64,000 bases of DNA, from contig CM069433.1 in NCBI GenBank assembly GCA_035610365.1, positions 81,254,236-81,318,235 of the forward strand, in the 5' to 3' direction. This stretch comes from Aquatica leii. Lineage: Eukaryota; Arthropoda; Insecta; Coleoptera; Lampyridae. A model generated the notes under the pieces. The model ran no database searches. It saw nothing but the letters and a program-made list of their open reading frames with translations, and was not told the origin of the DNA. The position numbers and the translations under genes were made by a program. Within the stretch, counting starts at the first letter, position 1, and every line of letters starts with the position of its first letter. This document shows, in pieces, positions 1 to 13,960 of the stretch.

Positions 1-510
1 CTGCATTTAAGAACATAATCAACAATAATCTTTTTTTGGTTATCAGTGAATATCTTATGGCCATCCGATATTAGTCTTAGAGCATTTCGCATCTGTTCTT
101 CGGTGTGGAGTCCGATACTAGTTTTTCTCTCTGGCAAGGCATTTCCATCTGTTAAAAAAAAATTAAAAATAAGTTATAACTCTGCGGGTCACACTAATTC
201 GCTTCAAAACAAAACGATTCATTGTGACTCAATAACGCTTATTTTTTAAAAATCTGGAAAAAATAAACAAACGCTCTTAAAGACAAAACAACATAGTTTA
301 CAACTAATATAAGCAGTACCAAGCATAAAACTGTAACCAAACATTCAGATTTATTACTCAGTTAAACGCCGCACAAATTTTTAAAACAAGTGATAAAAAG
401 TTTCGTACCTACTTACCTGTTGACGAGAGCGTTGCAATACCACTTTCCGCTTTGATATTGTGGCAATGACTAGTTCGGGTGAAGGGGTATATTTAACCAA
501 TTGTTTTTCG
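1..510 (-). CDS. Partial gene, possible CENP-B/pogo-type HTH protein (two exons, runs off left edge)
   Basis: Two minus-strand exons can be read. The upstream one ends at 417, next to a GTAAGT donor at 411-416. The downstream one starts at 148 after a pyrimidine-rich TTTTTTTTAACAG acceptor and continues past base 1. The 268-bp intron joins them in phase 1, giving a frame with no stops over both exons. The downstream exon reads ...GLHTEEQMRNALRLISDG and then KIFTDNQKKIIVDYVLKC. That second part resembles the start of the CENP-B-type helix-turn-helix of pogo/Tigger transposases and Jerky-like proteins, where a phrase like FTxEQExxLVDYL precedes the DNA-binding helices. The rest of the protein lies outside the window. 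No start codon is visible upstream, so the 5' limit is a guess. Family assignment is tentative; the exon structure is better supported. Confidence 0.35.
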
Positions 511-2741
<2,231 letters not shown>

Positions 2742-3677
2742 ATTGTTTTTAATCATGTCTCGTAATAACATAAGTATATTAATAGTGTCTTGTGATTTAA
2801 GAATTTGGTATTTTGAAACATGTATAATTTTTAGACATAATTGTATACTTAAAAAGTTGTCAAATTGAGTTTACAGTTGTTATATTAGTTTCAGTCTGAA
2901 TTTTGCGGATGTAGTTTAATTTTCATACATTGGTACTAATATTATTTGTTTTCTTTTGGTATGATTAATTTCTATGCAGTAAAAGCTTTCACATTCTACT
3001 GAAACCTAAAATGTTTATTCAACTATTTTGAAAAGTAGAAACTATAGCATTGTCATATAAATTTAGCATGTTTAAATTAAACATTATGACTTTGTATTTG
3101 CTTTTTGTTCCAATAGTTATATCACGTAATTTTTCACAATCCGTACATATTGTATCAATAAAACACGTAAAATCTTTCGTTTACGCTTATGAACAGAAAA
3201 ACATTAATTCAAAAATGCGTTTGGTTTAGCAATTCCTTTTATCATAATTTATTAGTGATGTCTAATATGTTGATTGCTTTCAATACTTATTGCATTTTAC
3301 TTTATTTGTCACAAAGTGGCAAAAAAGTTTTGTTCTTTCAATGGTTTAAGTGTTTTGTAGTGGTAGGCGTTAGATTAAATACATCAAAATGAGTTGCCAT
3401 TTATAAAATAAAAAACCATTTAGTTCACAAAAACATCGCTAACGATTTCCTACTAGTGTATTGTAAAAGAGATGATAAATAAATTAATTGGTCATTAAAT
3501 ACGTTTATTCATACCATACAGTGACAGCTATGGATTTGTGTATGAGAGCCATCCAGTAAACCCAAAAATCCTATGGGAGTTTTGCGGATATTCCTTTTAT
3601 GCTATATTTGTAGCGTATGCTAAAAGCAGTGATGGGCACGTATTCTACACCATGTAGAAAATTGAATTTTCTTCGCG
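2742..3677 (+). other. ILF2 3' UTR and downstream spacer
   Basis: This is AT-rich non-coding sequence. The first canonical AATAAA after the stop is at 3157-3162, so the 3' UTR is probably about 420-440 bases long. Short reading frames here have no recognisable content. Confidence 0.6.
3157..3162 (+). promoter_or_regulatory. Putative polyadenylation signal of ILF2
   Basis: AATAAA lies 416 bases past the ILF2 stop codon and is the first exact match downstream. Confidence 0.55.
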
Positions 3678-3751
3678 TAGAAAATAATTTTCTACATTAC
3701 ACATTTGATGTAGAAAATAATTTTCTACATTACACATTTGATGTAGAAAAT
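3678..3751. repeat. 33-bp tandem repeat of a palindromic unit
   Basis: A 33-bp unit is present in about 2.2 copies, with the second copy starting at 3711. Each unit holds TAGAAAATAATTTTCTA, a perfect palindrome of TAGAAAAT against ATTTTCTA around one A, and a TACACATTTGATG spacer. A degenerate third half-unit lies upstream at about 3650-3675. Confidence 0.85.
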
Positions 3752-4328
3752 GTCGAGTATGTAGAATATGTATAAAATGCGGCAAATAATCTATTTAAAA
3801 GAAAAGTATAAGTTCTGGAAGAGTAACGGGCTCTAAGAAAAGTATTTACTGTGCTACCAAACATAAAAACACTCTGTAAAATATACCTACCCAACAAACA
3901 CAAAGATGTCTCAAGGCTGTCCCGGGGACATGATTTTGCGGATCACTGAATGTCCCAAAGTCATCCCATTTTGGTTCTGTGTACGTCCTAGGGACATTCA
4001 TGGGACGTTCTTTTGTCACAAGTGTGTGCATCCCTACGATGTCCTTATAGGACATCCTTGCGTATCCGCAACGGGATGACTGTAGGATATGTACTAGGTA
4101 TATATGTATATTATATTTTTAATAAAAAATAACTTTATCAAATAAAATACAAATTTTTATTACATAAAACTATATTTTTAAATAATAATCCAAATTATAT
4201 TCAAATAAAATAAATTTAGATTTTATCTTCTCGATCCCGGCGTTCTTTGGCCCTCCTTAGCGAGTTTTTTATACTTTCTTCCCGATTTTTTTAAGTGGCG
4301 CCTGAAACAATGCAACTACATAAGAGAT

Positions 4329-6724
4329 CCCAACAAACACTGCAGCAATGGGCCGGCGGCATATCGACGCTTGATTTAATTAGATGAAGTGCTGGCCCAA
4401 TGCTTGATATCTGCACAGGTCCTGTGCGCCAGTGTCACTACGGCCGTCGTGCGGTTACGGCACGGCGAGCAACGGTGGACCAACATTACTTCGGCAGTTT
4501 ACCAACGCCGACCCAGCACTATAACAAACACTGCAGCAACGGGCCGGCGGCATATCGACGCTTGATTTAATTACATGAAGTGCTGGCCCAATGCTTGATA
4601 TCTGCACAGGTCCTGTGCGCCAGTGGACCAACATTACTTCAGCAGTTTACCAGCGCCGAGAACAGAATATAAACATAAATGACCCAGCACTTGGGGCGAT
4701 GCTACTAAAGTCTTCCTATACACCAAATTTGAAACAAAAGTACTTCGCGATTGGACTAAAAATTGAGAAATTGAATAAGTGAACAGTTAAAATAATCTTA
4801 CAAAAATTGACTTTTTATACATTGTTTAATATATTAAATAAAATAAAACTAAATAAAAAACAATGTATCTATTAATTGGAATCAATTAAGTAAATCTTCG
4901 GTTAATTGGGCAGCATTATTCTGTAATAAGTGTTTTATTGTTAATTGGATCTAAGCTGAAAATTATAAGAATAAATACCTTGTTCGCCCTATGCAATCTT
5001 CCACCATCTCGATCCCCCCATTTGTGTTTATAATTTAATTATACTCTCCACTTCTTGCTGTGCAACATTTTGGGTTAATGGGTTTCTTCTTACAGCAACT
5101 GAAATAAAAGCATGAAATGATTATTGAGCAACTAAAATTATACACAGTAATTTCTGAATTCTCAAGTTAGTATTGCAAATGCTACACCCTTACCAATTAT
5201 CAATTCTAAAATATTTTTATATTGTTAAAACCCATGTTTTGCTTTTCGTCCTGACGAATTTATTTCAACAGTTACTTGATGGCTCATTATCCTAGTTTAA
5301 GTTCATCGGATACTGTCGTGACATCCCTTCTGCCTGTTACTTGAAATGTTGCACACTGAAATTCCAAAAAGTATTAATTTTTCGCATAACTACACTGAAA
5401 ATGTATTATGTGTATCATTATAAAGATGTTTTGTTTATTAAAATTATTTGAAAATTTAATCCTTTTTTTTTAGTATTGTAAACATGGATAAAGTTAAAAT
5501 AATGAGTAATGAACTATATTAATCATATACTTATCATCCAACGTTAAAAATGACTGTTTTTCTAAATAGTTTTGTATTCTGCACAGTATAGACCAAGAGG
5601 ACTGATCGGTACTTTTATGATTTCGCTTTAATCTTACTCTGAGTATATTTTCTAAATTGCGCTTATAAGGTAATGATAAACAGTTCACTTGTTTTGATTT
5701 TTAAAGCATGTTAGTTTGCTATTATTGTTTTTAGCACCAGTATGTTTTATTGTAGTTATTGACTTGCAAAGCTCAAATAAATAGTTATACGAATAATGGA
5801 ACTTATCTAATTACTAACTTTGTTAAGTTGTCCATGATCACCGAACTTAATATAAATGATTTATTGCTTCCTTCACACAATTACACACAAACAATTATTT
5901 GTTTTAACACTTACATTTTTGAGGTTAGCTCAGATAAATGCACGAAAACAAGACGCCAACATTTTAATTTACTAATACTATGCCAAGAAAGTTACTAACA
6001 GCGCATTCAGTGATTCATTGCAAACTAGGCAACCAGCCGAAATTCTGGATGGACGTTAATGGGCCAGCAACCAAGCGGCACATCAAATGTTGTATAGTTT
6101 AGCATGCATTGGTACAGCATTGGCATAGCATTAGCTTTCTGCATCCAACGTTTTACCAGCATTACCAGCATAATACCGCCAGCGATGCCAGTTTGTTACA
6201 TTTGTAACAAATCTGTTACTTTTCCTAAACATTTGTTACACTGTTACACCTTTTATGGTTTTGTTACATTTTTAAATAACAAAAGAAATTATATTAAATT
6301 TAAAATGCTATCTCTGCATCTGCGCAATCAGTTACCATGCATATATAGTTAGATCCAAAGATAATGTTAAATCTATCACATATATCTATTATCTTATAGC
6401 GTCTATAGTAACCACAGAACTATCTATAAGCGATCGAAGAATGATAATACAGATTTCTGTTACAATCATGCGAAGTGTGGGCAGTTTCATTTTATCCTCT
6501 TGGTTTATATCAGTTTATATGCTGTTTATATTCAGGTGACTTTTTTATCTTTCCGATAGATGGCGTAAATTTGCGCATTATAGATACCTACGGAACCGAT
6601 AATTACAGTTTGTTACGTTTCAATCGGATTTGTTACTTTTTCTGGGCATTTTTGTTACTTCGAAGAAAGATTTTCTGGCACCGCTGAATACCGCCAGTCG
6701 GCCAATACTTACATGTTTGTTGGG
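4329..6724. mobile_element. CCC-terminated DNA element B (GGCC-motif family), AT target duplication, nested in A
   Basis: The left end reads CCCAACAAACACTGCAGCAA. The right end, read inward, is CCCAACAAACATGTAAGTAT. AT precedes the element at 4327-4328 and follows it at 6725-6726. The subterminal regions repeat GGCC-centred words (GGGCCGGCGG, GCTGGCCCAATGC, ATGGGCCAGC, GTCGGCCAAT) and CCAGC, CCGCC words. No coding region is recognisable; the open frames in the middle are short and AT-rich. The outer element A resumes on both sides, so B went in after A. Confidence 0.72.
4332..4695. repeat. 191-bp tandem duplication of the left end of element B
   Basis: AACAAACACTGCAGCAA starts at 4332 and again at 4523, so the unit is 191 bp. 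The second copy matches closely (cggg for tggg, ACATGAAG for AGATGAAG). It lacks about 40 bp between GCCAGTG and GTGGACCAAC, where the first copy has a GC-rich insert, CACTACGGCCGTCGTGCGG and onward. The missing piece is bounded by GTG on each side, as expected of slippage. Confidence 0.85.
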
Positions 6725-7819
6725 ATGGTAATCGTCATGTAGAGTCGATAAAAAAGTTAATACGAAAAGCTTATTTTGGTATTTCTATGTAATCAGAATT
6801 GACATTTTACTAAATTAAAGAATTGATAAAGTGATACTTCTTTTGAAGAATTATTGATTGATCTTTTTGACGATTCTATTATTGATTAAATCATAAGAGA
6901 TGATCGATTATAACCAGTTAAAAATTATTTAAATCGTTTTTTAAAAAAGATTTTGTAAACGCGTCAGTTTTGCAAATTCATTAAGAATTTTTATACGTTT
7001 CGCATTTACATTTCATCAGAGGAATGTGATAAAAACAAAATTATTTCTAGACGTATTTTTAACTACGAGAATACGCACACTAATCATAACTATGAATACC
7101 AAGAACGCGATAACAGTTTCTTAGTTAGATTAGCGATTTTGTGCCTTATCGGTCATGTTGACATTTTTGGATGACTTATTGCGAATCGCGACGATAAAAG
7201 TCGTGAGATAACGTCACACTTTTAAACCTTAAATAATTTTTTGAGTAAAAAAATTTTTTTTTACATAACAAATATTTTCAATTCACCGCATAGGTATGCG
7301 CGCGAGATGGGGTTTCAAATCACCATTGTTAATAATTATGATCTTTTAATTTCAATAAACTTTTATTAATTTTTAGTAATTCAAAATAATAATTATAAAT
7401 GATGATTTTTATACATTATAAATAAATACAAGGTACCAAAAACTTACCAAATAAATTAGTTTATGCACTAAAACACCCAAAAAACGTTAGATAATAAAAT
7501 AAAGAACAGATAAATAAAGTAGTCAGAACACAACTAAAAACAAATACAGAGTGCAAACGGTGCAAACAGAGTGTACCACTTTGATATACCAAAGGAGCGT
7601 ACGGGTGTTGAGTAGGCACCAGAGAACAAGAAGGAAAGTGGGCACGCGCACTTAGTTTGCATTTTTTTTTTCCCCGCATAGGACATCGTACGTTCTTCAT
7701 TGACATCCTGAGGACGTCCTATTAAAGACATCCTATACAGGTCCGTTTTAAAGCCCGGGATGTAAAGACATCATTTGAACATAAAACGAACGTCCCTGGG
7801 ACGTCGTGTGTTTACTGGG

Positions 7820-8090
7820 TACGTACCACATGATTTACCTGCGCAAAATTTTGTTCAAATCATCAAACATTTGTTTATAAATTTCATCAACGTTTTGGTT
7901 CCATTTTACGTTGCTACTCGTCGAAGACTCACGCTTCAGAAAAAAGGTGAACTGGTCAACAAGATTGAATTAGATCCTTATCAAATTAATTTAAGGTTTA
8001 CACATGAAATGTATACTGCTGGTAATCAAGTTATATGTATGCATATATTATAATCAAACTATTAGTAGAAAAAAATTTTTCTATCACACA
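7820..8090. other. Spacer between elements; one open frame of unknown meaning
   Basis: A frame open from about 7822 to 8053 on the + strand reads VPHDLPAQNFVQIIKHLF and then RRRLTLQKKGELVNKIELDP. Its composition is more protein-like than the usual AT-rich noise. It has no start codon after the end of element A and matches no family I know. The matching left flank of A (before 3888) does not continue it. Confidence 0.2.
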
Positions 8091-9755
8091 CAGTGTTATC
8101 TAGATAGGTAATAGATAAGATAATCTATAATCTACGTAGATAATAGGATAGATGATTCTTTCAAATAAGTACAAACAGGTAATAATTAATTGTTACCATT
8201 TAATTATCATCATCATCAATACCAATCCATTGTTTATTAAATTAACTAATTAAAAAACTGAAAGACAAATTGAAAAAAAAAATAATTATCGAAAAAAAAC
8301 ATGCCAGAAATTTTATTGATTTAATGACCTACTAATATAAAACATAAAAAAAAATTCTTAATACAATATGGTCCTTTCAAAATTTTCATTGCTAAGCAAA
8401 ACTTACACTATTAGGAATCAGGACTATAAAATTTTTCAATTAGCGCCGAAATTGATATGTTTAATCAACAACTTTTTCACAAATGGAGAATAAGTGTCTA
8501 GTAAACTTAATTAGTTTTCCTTTGTAACAGTTAGGAAAAATCTGGCTTTGATATCGACGTCAGTTTGAACCTAAAAGAATTAAAAATTATCGCTCATAGT
8601 TTATCATTTGTAGTTCGATATTTTAAGCAAATTTTTCACAAAAAACCAACTAATCCTCAAAAATTTATTATATTTTAAATTTTGAGCAGCTTACATCAGC
8701 GATCACTTAAAGAATTAGCTTTATTGTCTTTTAAAAAAACGCAAGCAGTTTTGTTTCTTCTAAAAAATTTGGGTTATTTTAAACAGTTTATGCTCTGCTC
8801 AGTACTTTTTGTAATTGTAAGTGCAAACAAATCCAAATGTAAAAAAAGCATTTTTGCTTTGCAGTTTTGTTAATTATATTTGACAGGTTGTCAGTAATTG
8901 TACTCATATGATAATTTACATCATTGATTTATATAGGAGCGTTTTTATAGTACGCGGTCTACCTTAGGATCTTATTGCGACTTTAATTTAACGTTAATAT
9001 TACTTACTCAACAAGTTGATTAAAAAAGTAAGCTAAAAGCTCCATGACTTAAATAGTCTTCTAAAAGAACTCTAATTCACGCGTATCGAGGTTTGTCACT
9101 TTCAACTGCTCAAAAAGTCATGAATTTTCTCTTTTTCAATCAAGCATTTTTTTTTATTTGGGCATAGTTTTGCTGTGTAGGCACTTCAACTAATTAAATT
9201 TTCAAAACTACATAATTAGTAGCTGTTAATCTCAATGTTTGAATCGTGCAAGATAATGTATTGAATAAATGTAGTACGTATATCAAAAAGCTTATTATTG
9301 TTTCTAAAGACGATAAGATACTTATCGCAAGCAATTGGTTCAGCTTCAAAAAGTAATTTGAGTTGTGTTTTTGTTTATATCTCGTATTGCATGTATTTAC
9401 GCTCAAGGTCATGTGAGTCTAGTCTTTGTCAGCAGAATAACTGCAAAAATGCGAAACATCTATGGCGATTATTTATCAGGTTTTAGCGATCTGGACCGTA
9501 TTACATTATCACAGACATTACAAACAATATTATGTTTGTAAATATAAAAATTACAAAACAACAAATTTAAACAAAAAAATGTATGTTACTTTTAAAAAAT
9601 CATCTAGATAATTTCATAATAGATATAACCGAAAGATCATCTAAGATAATCATCTAGATAATGTTCAATACTTTTATCTAGATAAGGAAAAAGATGATCA
9701 AAAATTATCTAGATGAATTATCTATATAATTTCATCTATATAATGCACAACACTG
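8091..9755. mobile_element. Possible hAT-like non-autonomous element with TATCTAGATA-rich ends
   Basis: The left end is CAGTGTTATCTAGATAGG and the inward right end is CAGTGTTGTGCATTATATAG. They share CAGTGTTrT and a subterminal cluster of ATCTAGATAA/TTATCTATAT words on both sides (8093-8155, 9600-9745). The same start and words occur in the 429-bp element at 15474-15902, which has an 8-bp duplication. No matching 8-bp duplication is visible here (ATCACACA on the left, CCTATATC on the right), so one boundary may be wrong or altered. No coding sequence is seen inside. Confidence 0.45.
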
Positions 9756-10957
9756 CCTATATCCCCCTATATATGGTATATACCCACATAGCACACAAGA
9801 TACAATGAACATACATACTTATCCATTCGGCATACATTGATGAATATCCATCAAGTAATGTACATTACAGCTCCACAGTATATACATACGTGCACATCCA
9901 TGAAACGTATATACATTAGAATGTATTTACATGGATCTTTTAAACCACATAACCCGAGTAAGAATTGTGAAACGAGACGTCAGCAGAAGACCCACTAAGG
10001 ACCTGTAAAGGTTTGCGAAGACTCGGAAAACAGTTTATGAATGTGTGATGAAAAACATTTTTGCATCTGAATTTTCAGGAATAATCTTAAATAAAAAAGG
10101 ATATTTTGTTTTAGATGCTTCATATTAAGGAATTTTTTGTTGATGACTAAAAAAAGTAGATTTGAAGATCAAATTACTTGTTTTCTAATTATAATAATAT
10201 ATAATAATTATAATAATTCGAATTTATGATTTGGTACCGAAAAAATTCGTTTCTTATCTTATTGGTTCATTATAGTAAATGTTGTCGCTTTAATTACTTA
10301 ATATGTATAACATTCCATACATTCATTTACTATTTTATGTATAATTGATAGTTATGTAACTACCTTTATATCACTAACATTACAGACAAGTTTCAATTCA
10401 TGATTATATAGGAAATTTGAATATTATCGGCAACGCCGCCATTTCTTACCCATAAAGCATTGTGATCACATTATGGTAGTTCGCGAGGTTAGTGATTTAG
10501 CGTTTTTCGTTAGTGATATAAACATTTATATACAAACTACTACAGAAGTATTAAAGTTTATAAATTATTTTCACTGTGAGCGCTCTTTGTGATTATATAA
10601 TTGCTTTCTAGAATAGTTATTGTACATTTTTGATTTTTTTCAGGAAACGATCAATTTAGAGAAACTTCAAGACAGACACTGACATTATTTTTATATTTCT
10701 ATATATATATTTTATAATCAAAAAGTAAACAGTAAATATCTAAAATAAATATTTCAATCTACATACAAGAGTATATTTGGAGGACAGTGGATATGCAATA
10801 GAGGTTATATCTGATGAAATAACACGTCCGTTGCAACTCCATAATCTATACCTTCTGGAATAGAAATGGAGGTACCGTGGATATACAGTGGAGGTCATAT
10901 TTGACGAAATGTCACATCCATTGTAACTCCATATGAGATCCATAATGTTTATTGTGG

Positions 10958-12526
10958 ATGTACATCACAGTATAATGTTTTCAGATCCAGTAGGACCGCT
11001 CCTTGTCGGCACCTTTGATGTTTGTTCCAAAAAATTTTCTAGCGCAAGCTACCACGAGTTGATTTGAGTGGGAGAATTTTCAGCGCTAAATTCAAATTTT
11101 AAATATTTTTAATTCAAAGCGTCGATGCCATTCACTTTTTCACGCCCGATGTTATTTCCTTTTTATCCCGAATTTAAAAAAAATCGAATTTAGCAAGTTA
11201 TTTTTTATCAAATTGTATAGCAATTTTTAACGGCCCAGTGTTAATGTATTAAGATTTTAAAAGAAAAACAAACTTTTTATTATGTTATTTAACTTTTACA
11301 AACCAAAAATAATTAACGTTCAACATCCACTATCAATAAAATTGTATATTGAAATCAAAATAAACAGAACTCCTAATGCAAACTGAAAAAACTTATTCGT
11401 GTAACTAGAACTCTTCGGAGCAGTTTTTGTTAGCTATATAATTGCAATTTTATCAAGATGGCAGCATAGGTGACAGTTATTTTAAGGAAATGTTCATCGT
11501 GATATCATGATAGTTCAAACACAATAGTTGCAGAATTGCTCATCAATTATCTTTGATACAACGATTTTTTCTTTACACACAATTTTTCGAGAGCATTCAA
11601 TTTTCTCTGCAGTTTTAATTTTCATCGAGTATTTGCAGTCGATGCTGATGAGGTTTGCGAAAAAACATCTGAAAAACAATACCTTATTAAAGACTATGAA
11701 TTAATCTATACCTTTTGAGGATTTAACAGGAGTTGTTGCTAAGTCCGATGAATGATAACTACAACTAGGTTGTACTTCTATTATAGAACCTACAATTATA
11801 TATTTAATTTAAAAAAAGAAATATTTATTGAAAAGTAATAAACTACGTACTACCAGTCTCGCTTTCAATTGTAAACCTTGATGTGTCCACTGATTGATTT
11901 GTCTGTTGCATAGATTCTGAAACTGAAACAAAATGTTTTATATGTACCTACATGTATGTTTTTTTTAAATCTATATATCAATTGTGTTTTGTTTTAAAAC
12001 TTACGATAGTCTTGCTGTGGTACACTATCTTCTACTGGTATCGCTTCAAATAACCTTGGAACAGCATTACGTTTTAAACGATTTTTTAGCAGCGATGAAA
12101 CCATCCTGTTTTCAAAATGACTGCTGTACATTCTAACTTGCTTCTGACGATAGTTACCATCTTTCTTCATTAAGTCGGCACGACCACTGTTTTTAAGCCA
12201 ATTTTGACATCTAGACAATTCACGCACTTTCACACAAACACATAAATGTACTAAATAAACTTAAAATGAAATATAGAACTAATTGAAACGCATAAATAAT
12301 ACTCTTAACTATTAAAAACTATTTTATACTAAACAAATGATTGATATTACACAAGAAAGATTATTGTGAAAAAGGTTATGAAAACGATGAAAGCAACATA
12401 ATAATAACAAATGCTAAAAACCAGTTACTGCGCAAGCTACCACGAATCGATCATGCTCCGTGAAATTTTACGGAAAAAATTCCTGAGAGTGGACCTACTG
12501 TAAAAACATTATACTGTGATGTACAT
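10958..12526. mobile_element. Inverted-repeat element carrying a THAP-domain gene fragment
   Basis: ATGTACATCACAGTATAATG at 10958 is matched in inverted orientation at 12507-12526. The match continues inward with CAGTAGGaCC at 10988 and its inverse GGaCCTACTG at 12491-12500. GCGCAAGCTACCACGA occurs near both ends, at 11042 and 12431, in direct orientation. THAP proteins are usual for P-type elements. I cannot find an 8-bp duplication, so the exact ends are uncertain. The outer 25 bp of inverted match may instead belong to element E's own symmetric subterminal region. Confidence 0.55.
11854..12260 (-). pseudogene. THAP-domain protein fragment (C-terminal half of the zinc finger)
   Basis: The main exon lies at 12005 to about 12250 and ends in a GTAAGT donor. 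It reads SRCQNWLKNSGRADLM, then VRMYSSHFENRM and KNRLKRNAVPRLF. This matches the second half of a THAP zinc finger: the invariant W, the C-x2-H-F segment and the AVPxxF closing box. Two things are wrong with it. The cysteine of C-x2-H is tyrosine here (MYSSHF), and no exon carrying the first C-x2-4-C pair is visible upstream to 12526. A second short exon (11854-11922) follows a TTTGTTTCAG acceptor. The finger should not fold around zinc as it stands. It sits in the inverted-repeat element described above, so it is probably a decaying transposon gene. Confidence 0.7.
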
Positions 12527-12593
12527 TAAACCTCCATAATCCATGAACATCACATTCATTGCATATGTAATGGACCTTTTTGTGTTATGTGGG

Positions 12594-12808
12594 TATATAC
12601 CATCTATAGTTGTTACTCCAACTAGTCCGGTTATAAGCAGTGCTGTTCTTAGGTGCACAACTGTGCCAAAAGAAGCACAATGTGCACACTAGCAGCGCAG
12701 TCAACGGCACTTATAAAAATAACGTTACATTTCGCGGCTACTTTAAGACTGTCGCGTGCGTTTTTCATACACGTGTTTATAAGCACGTTACAATATAATT
12801 AGTCAACG
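12594..12808. other. Spacer between elements E and G, no gene
   Basis: This short stretch is less AT-rich than its surroundings around 12630-12780. It has several GTGCAC/GCACAA words, but no reading frame or clear repeat partner that I can identify. Confidence 0.5.
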
Positions 12809-13685
12809 CTTTAATAAAGTGATATTTGTTTTATTGTTATATTTTTTGCCTTTGTAGGTAGTTATGAGAAACACAAAATTTAGAACCGAATTATTTGATT
12901 TTTTTGAATCAACAATATACAGAGCAAGACTTTCGTAATAACTGGCAGTTCATAGATTTGAGTGACTTTTTTTTTAATTTAACAAAAATTTAGCAGGTAA
13001 GGGTAACTTTTCATAAGTAGTAAAATTTGTAGCAAATAATGAGTACATTTTGAAAAATTGTTTGTTGTTGTTTCAAAATGTGAGTAGAAAGGGTAAAACA
13101 ATATTGCATAAGAGTGATTGGAATGGTAAAACATTCAGCAATTTCATATTTCAATATAATTAATATATAATACATGGTAAGTTAACGTATTTTTGAACAA
13201 CACATTACTGCATATTTATCGTTTAACAGTAGCTGTGAGAAAAACAATTATAATTTGAGTACTCCAACATTAGCAAATATTCAAAATGTCATTAAGACAT
13301 GATTCAGAAGTGCACTAGATCAAGAAGAAGATCTTGCAAACAGACAAAGTAAATGATTATAAGTTCTAAACTTCATTGATAGTAGCTTGTTTTTTTTTCT
13401 TATTTATTAGACGATGAAGATAACTACTAATTGTTTATTTTTATTTAACATAACTCGTATAATGTGTGAGGTTGTTCGTTGTTCTAATGCAACTTAAAAC
13501 AACTAATTTTCTCAAATGTAAGACTTTAAAATTCTTCTTTCGTTTCACATCTTCCCACGACTACAAAAATAAGCCATTTTATTTTTGACAATTCTGCACA
13601 TATTTTTTGTTGTCTCCTTTGTTGATTTCCAACATGAGATAATTTCTTTTCCTAATAATAACTATTAATATTTTTATATTAACTC

Positions 13686-13960
13686 CCCAGCAAACACAAA
13701 CATATTGAGCCAGTACTGATAATGCGACGTTTGGCCGGCAAGTATTTATTGGGCTATCATCGTTAGCCATTAATGGCCCAATGCGCAGGTGTCCATCTGG
13801 CCGTTAGTCGCTCGATTGTATCGCGCCGTTAATAAACTATTCAGTATTCTGGGGATGCAACGGCAACTTGACTGGTTCATTAAATATGCCGTTCATAACC
13901 CATTAAAGCTGCGTACTGGAAATAATACAATATTTTATATGTACATATATTTTTATTTAT
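13686..13960. mobile_element. Left end of a CCC-terminated element related to B
   Basis: CCCAGCAAACACAAACATAT is followed by GGCC-centred words (TTTGGCCGGCAAG, AATGGCCCAATGCGCAGG, CATCTGGCCG) like those in the ends of element B. No matching right end (TGTTTGCTGGG) is found downstream, so this may be a fragment. The right boundary given is where the GGCC words stop. Confidence 0.5.

Larger units (their letters stand above)
3890..7819. mobile_element. CCC-terminated DNA element A (GACATCC-motif family), TA target duplication
   Basis: The left end is CCCAACAAACACAAAGATGTC. Read inward on the other strand, the right end is CCCAGTAAACACACGACGTC. The dinucleotide TA flanks both ends (3888-3889 and 7820-7821). 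The first 200 bp and last 145 bp are packed with variants of one short word: GATGTC, GTCCC, GGGACAT, AGGACATCC, AGGACGTCCT and ACGTCCCTGGGACGT. I count about ten copies on the left and eight on the right, in both orientations. The element is interrupted by element B (4329-6724). I find no transposase gene in it. The two-base duplication and terminal CCC recur in four other elements in this window. I cannot assign a superfamily from sequence alone. Confidence 0.75.
9783..12593. mobile_element. CCC-terminated DNA element E (ACATCCA/GGATAT family), TA target duplication
   Basis: The left end is CCCACATAGCACACAAGATA; the inward right end is CCCACATAACACAAAAAGGT. TA flanks both sides (9781-9782, 12594-12595). 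The inverted match continues outward as ATGGTATA, so the target was itself part of a palindrome. Subterminal words include CATCCATGAA, GGATATGCA, TGGATATACAGTGG, CACATCCATTG, GTGGATGTACATCAC and CCATGAACATCAC. A THAP-bearing inverted-repeat element (10958-12526) occupies the middle. E itself has no visible coding sequence. Confidence 0.72.

Noticed and set aside
3678..3751. Possible CRISPR-like array
   Set aside because: Only about two adjacent copies exist, with no unique spacers, and the genome is eukaryotic. It is a plain tandem repeat.
3890..7819. Tc1/mariner element because of the TA flanks
   Set aside because: Sister elements of identical architecture duplicate AT, AG and TG, and no mariner transposase is present.
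7822..8053. Conserved gene exon ending in TAGNQVICM
   Set aside because: It has no start or splice sites, does not continue across element A, and matches no family I recognise. Kept only as a low-confidence note.
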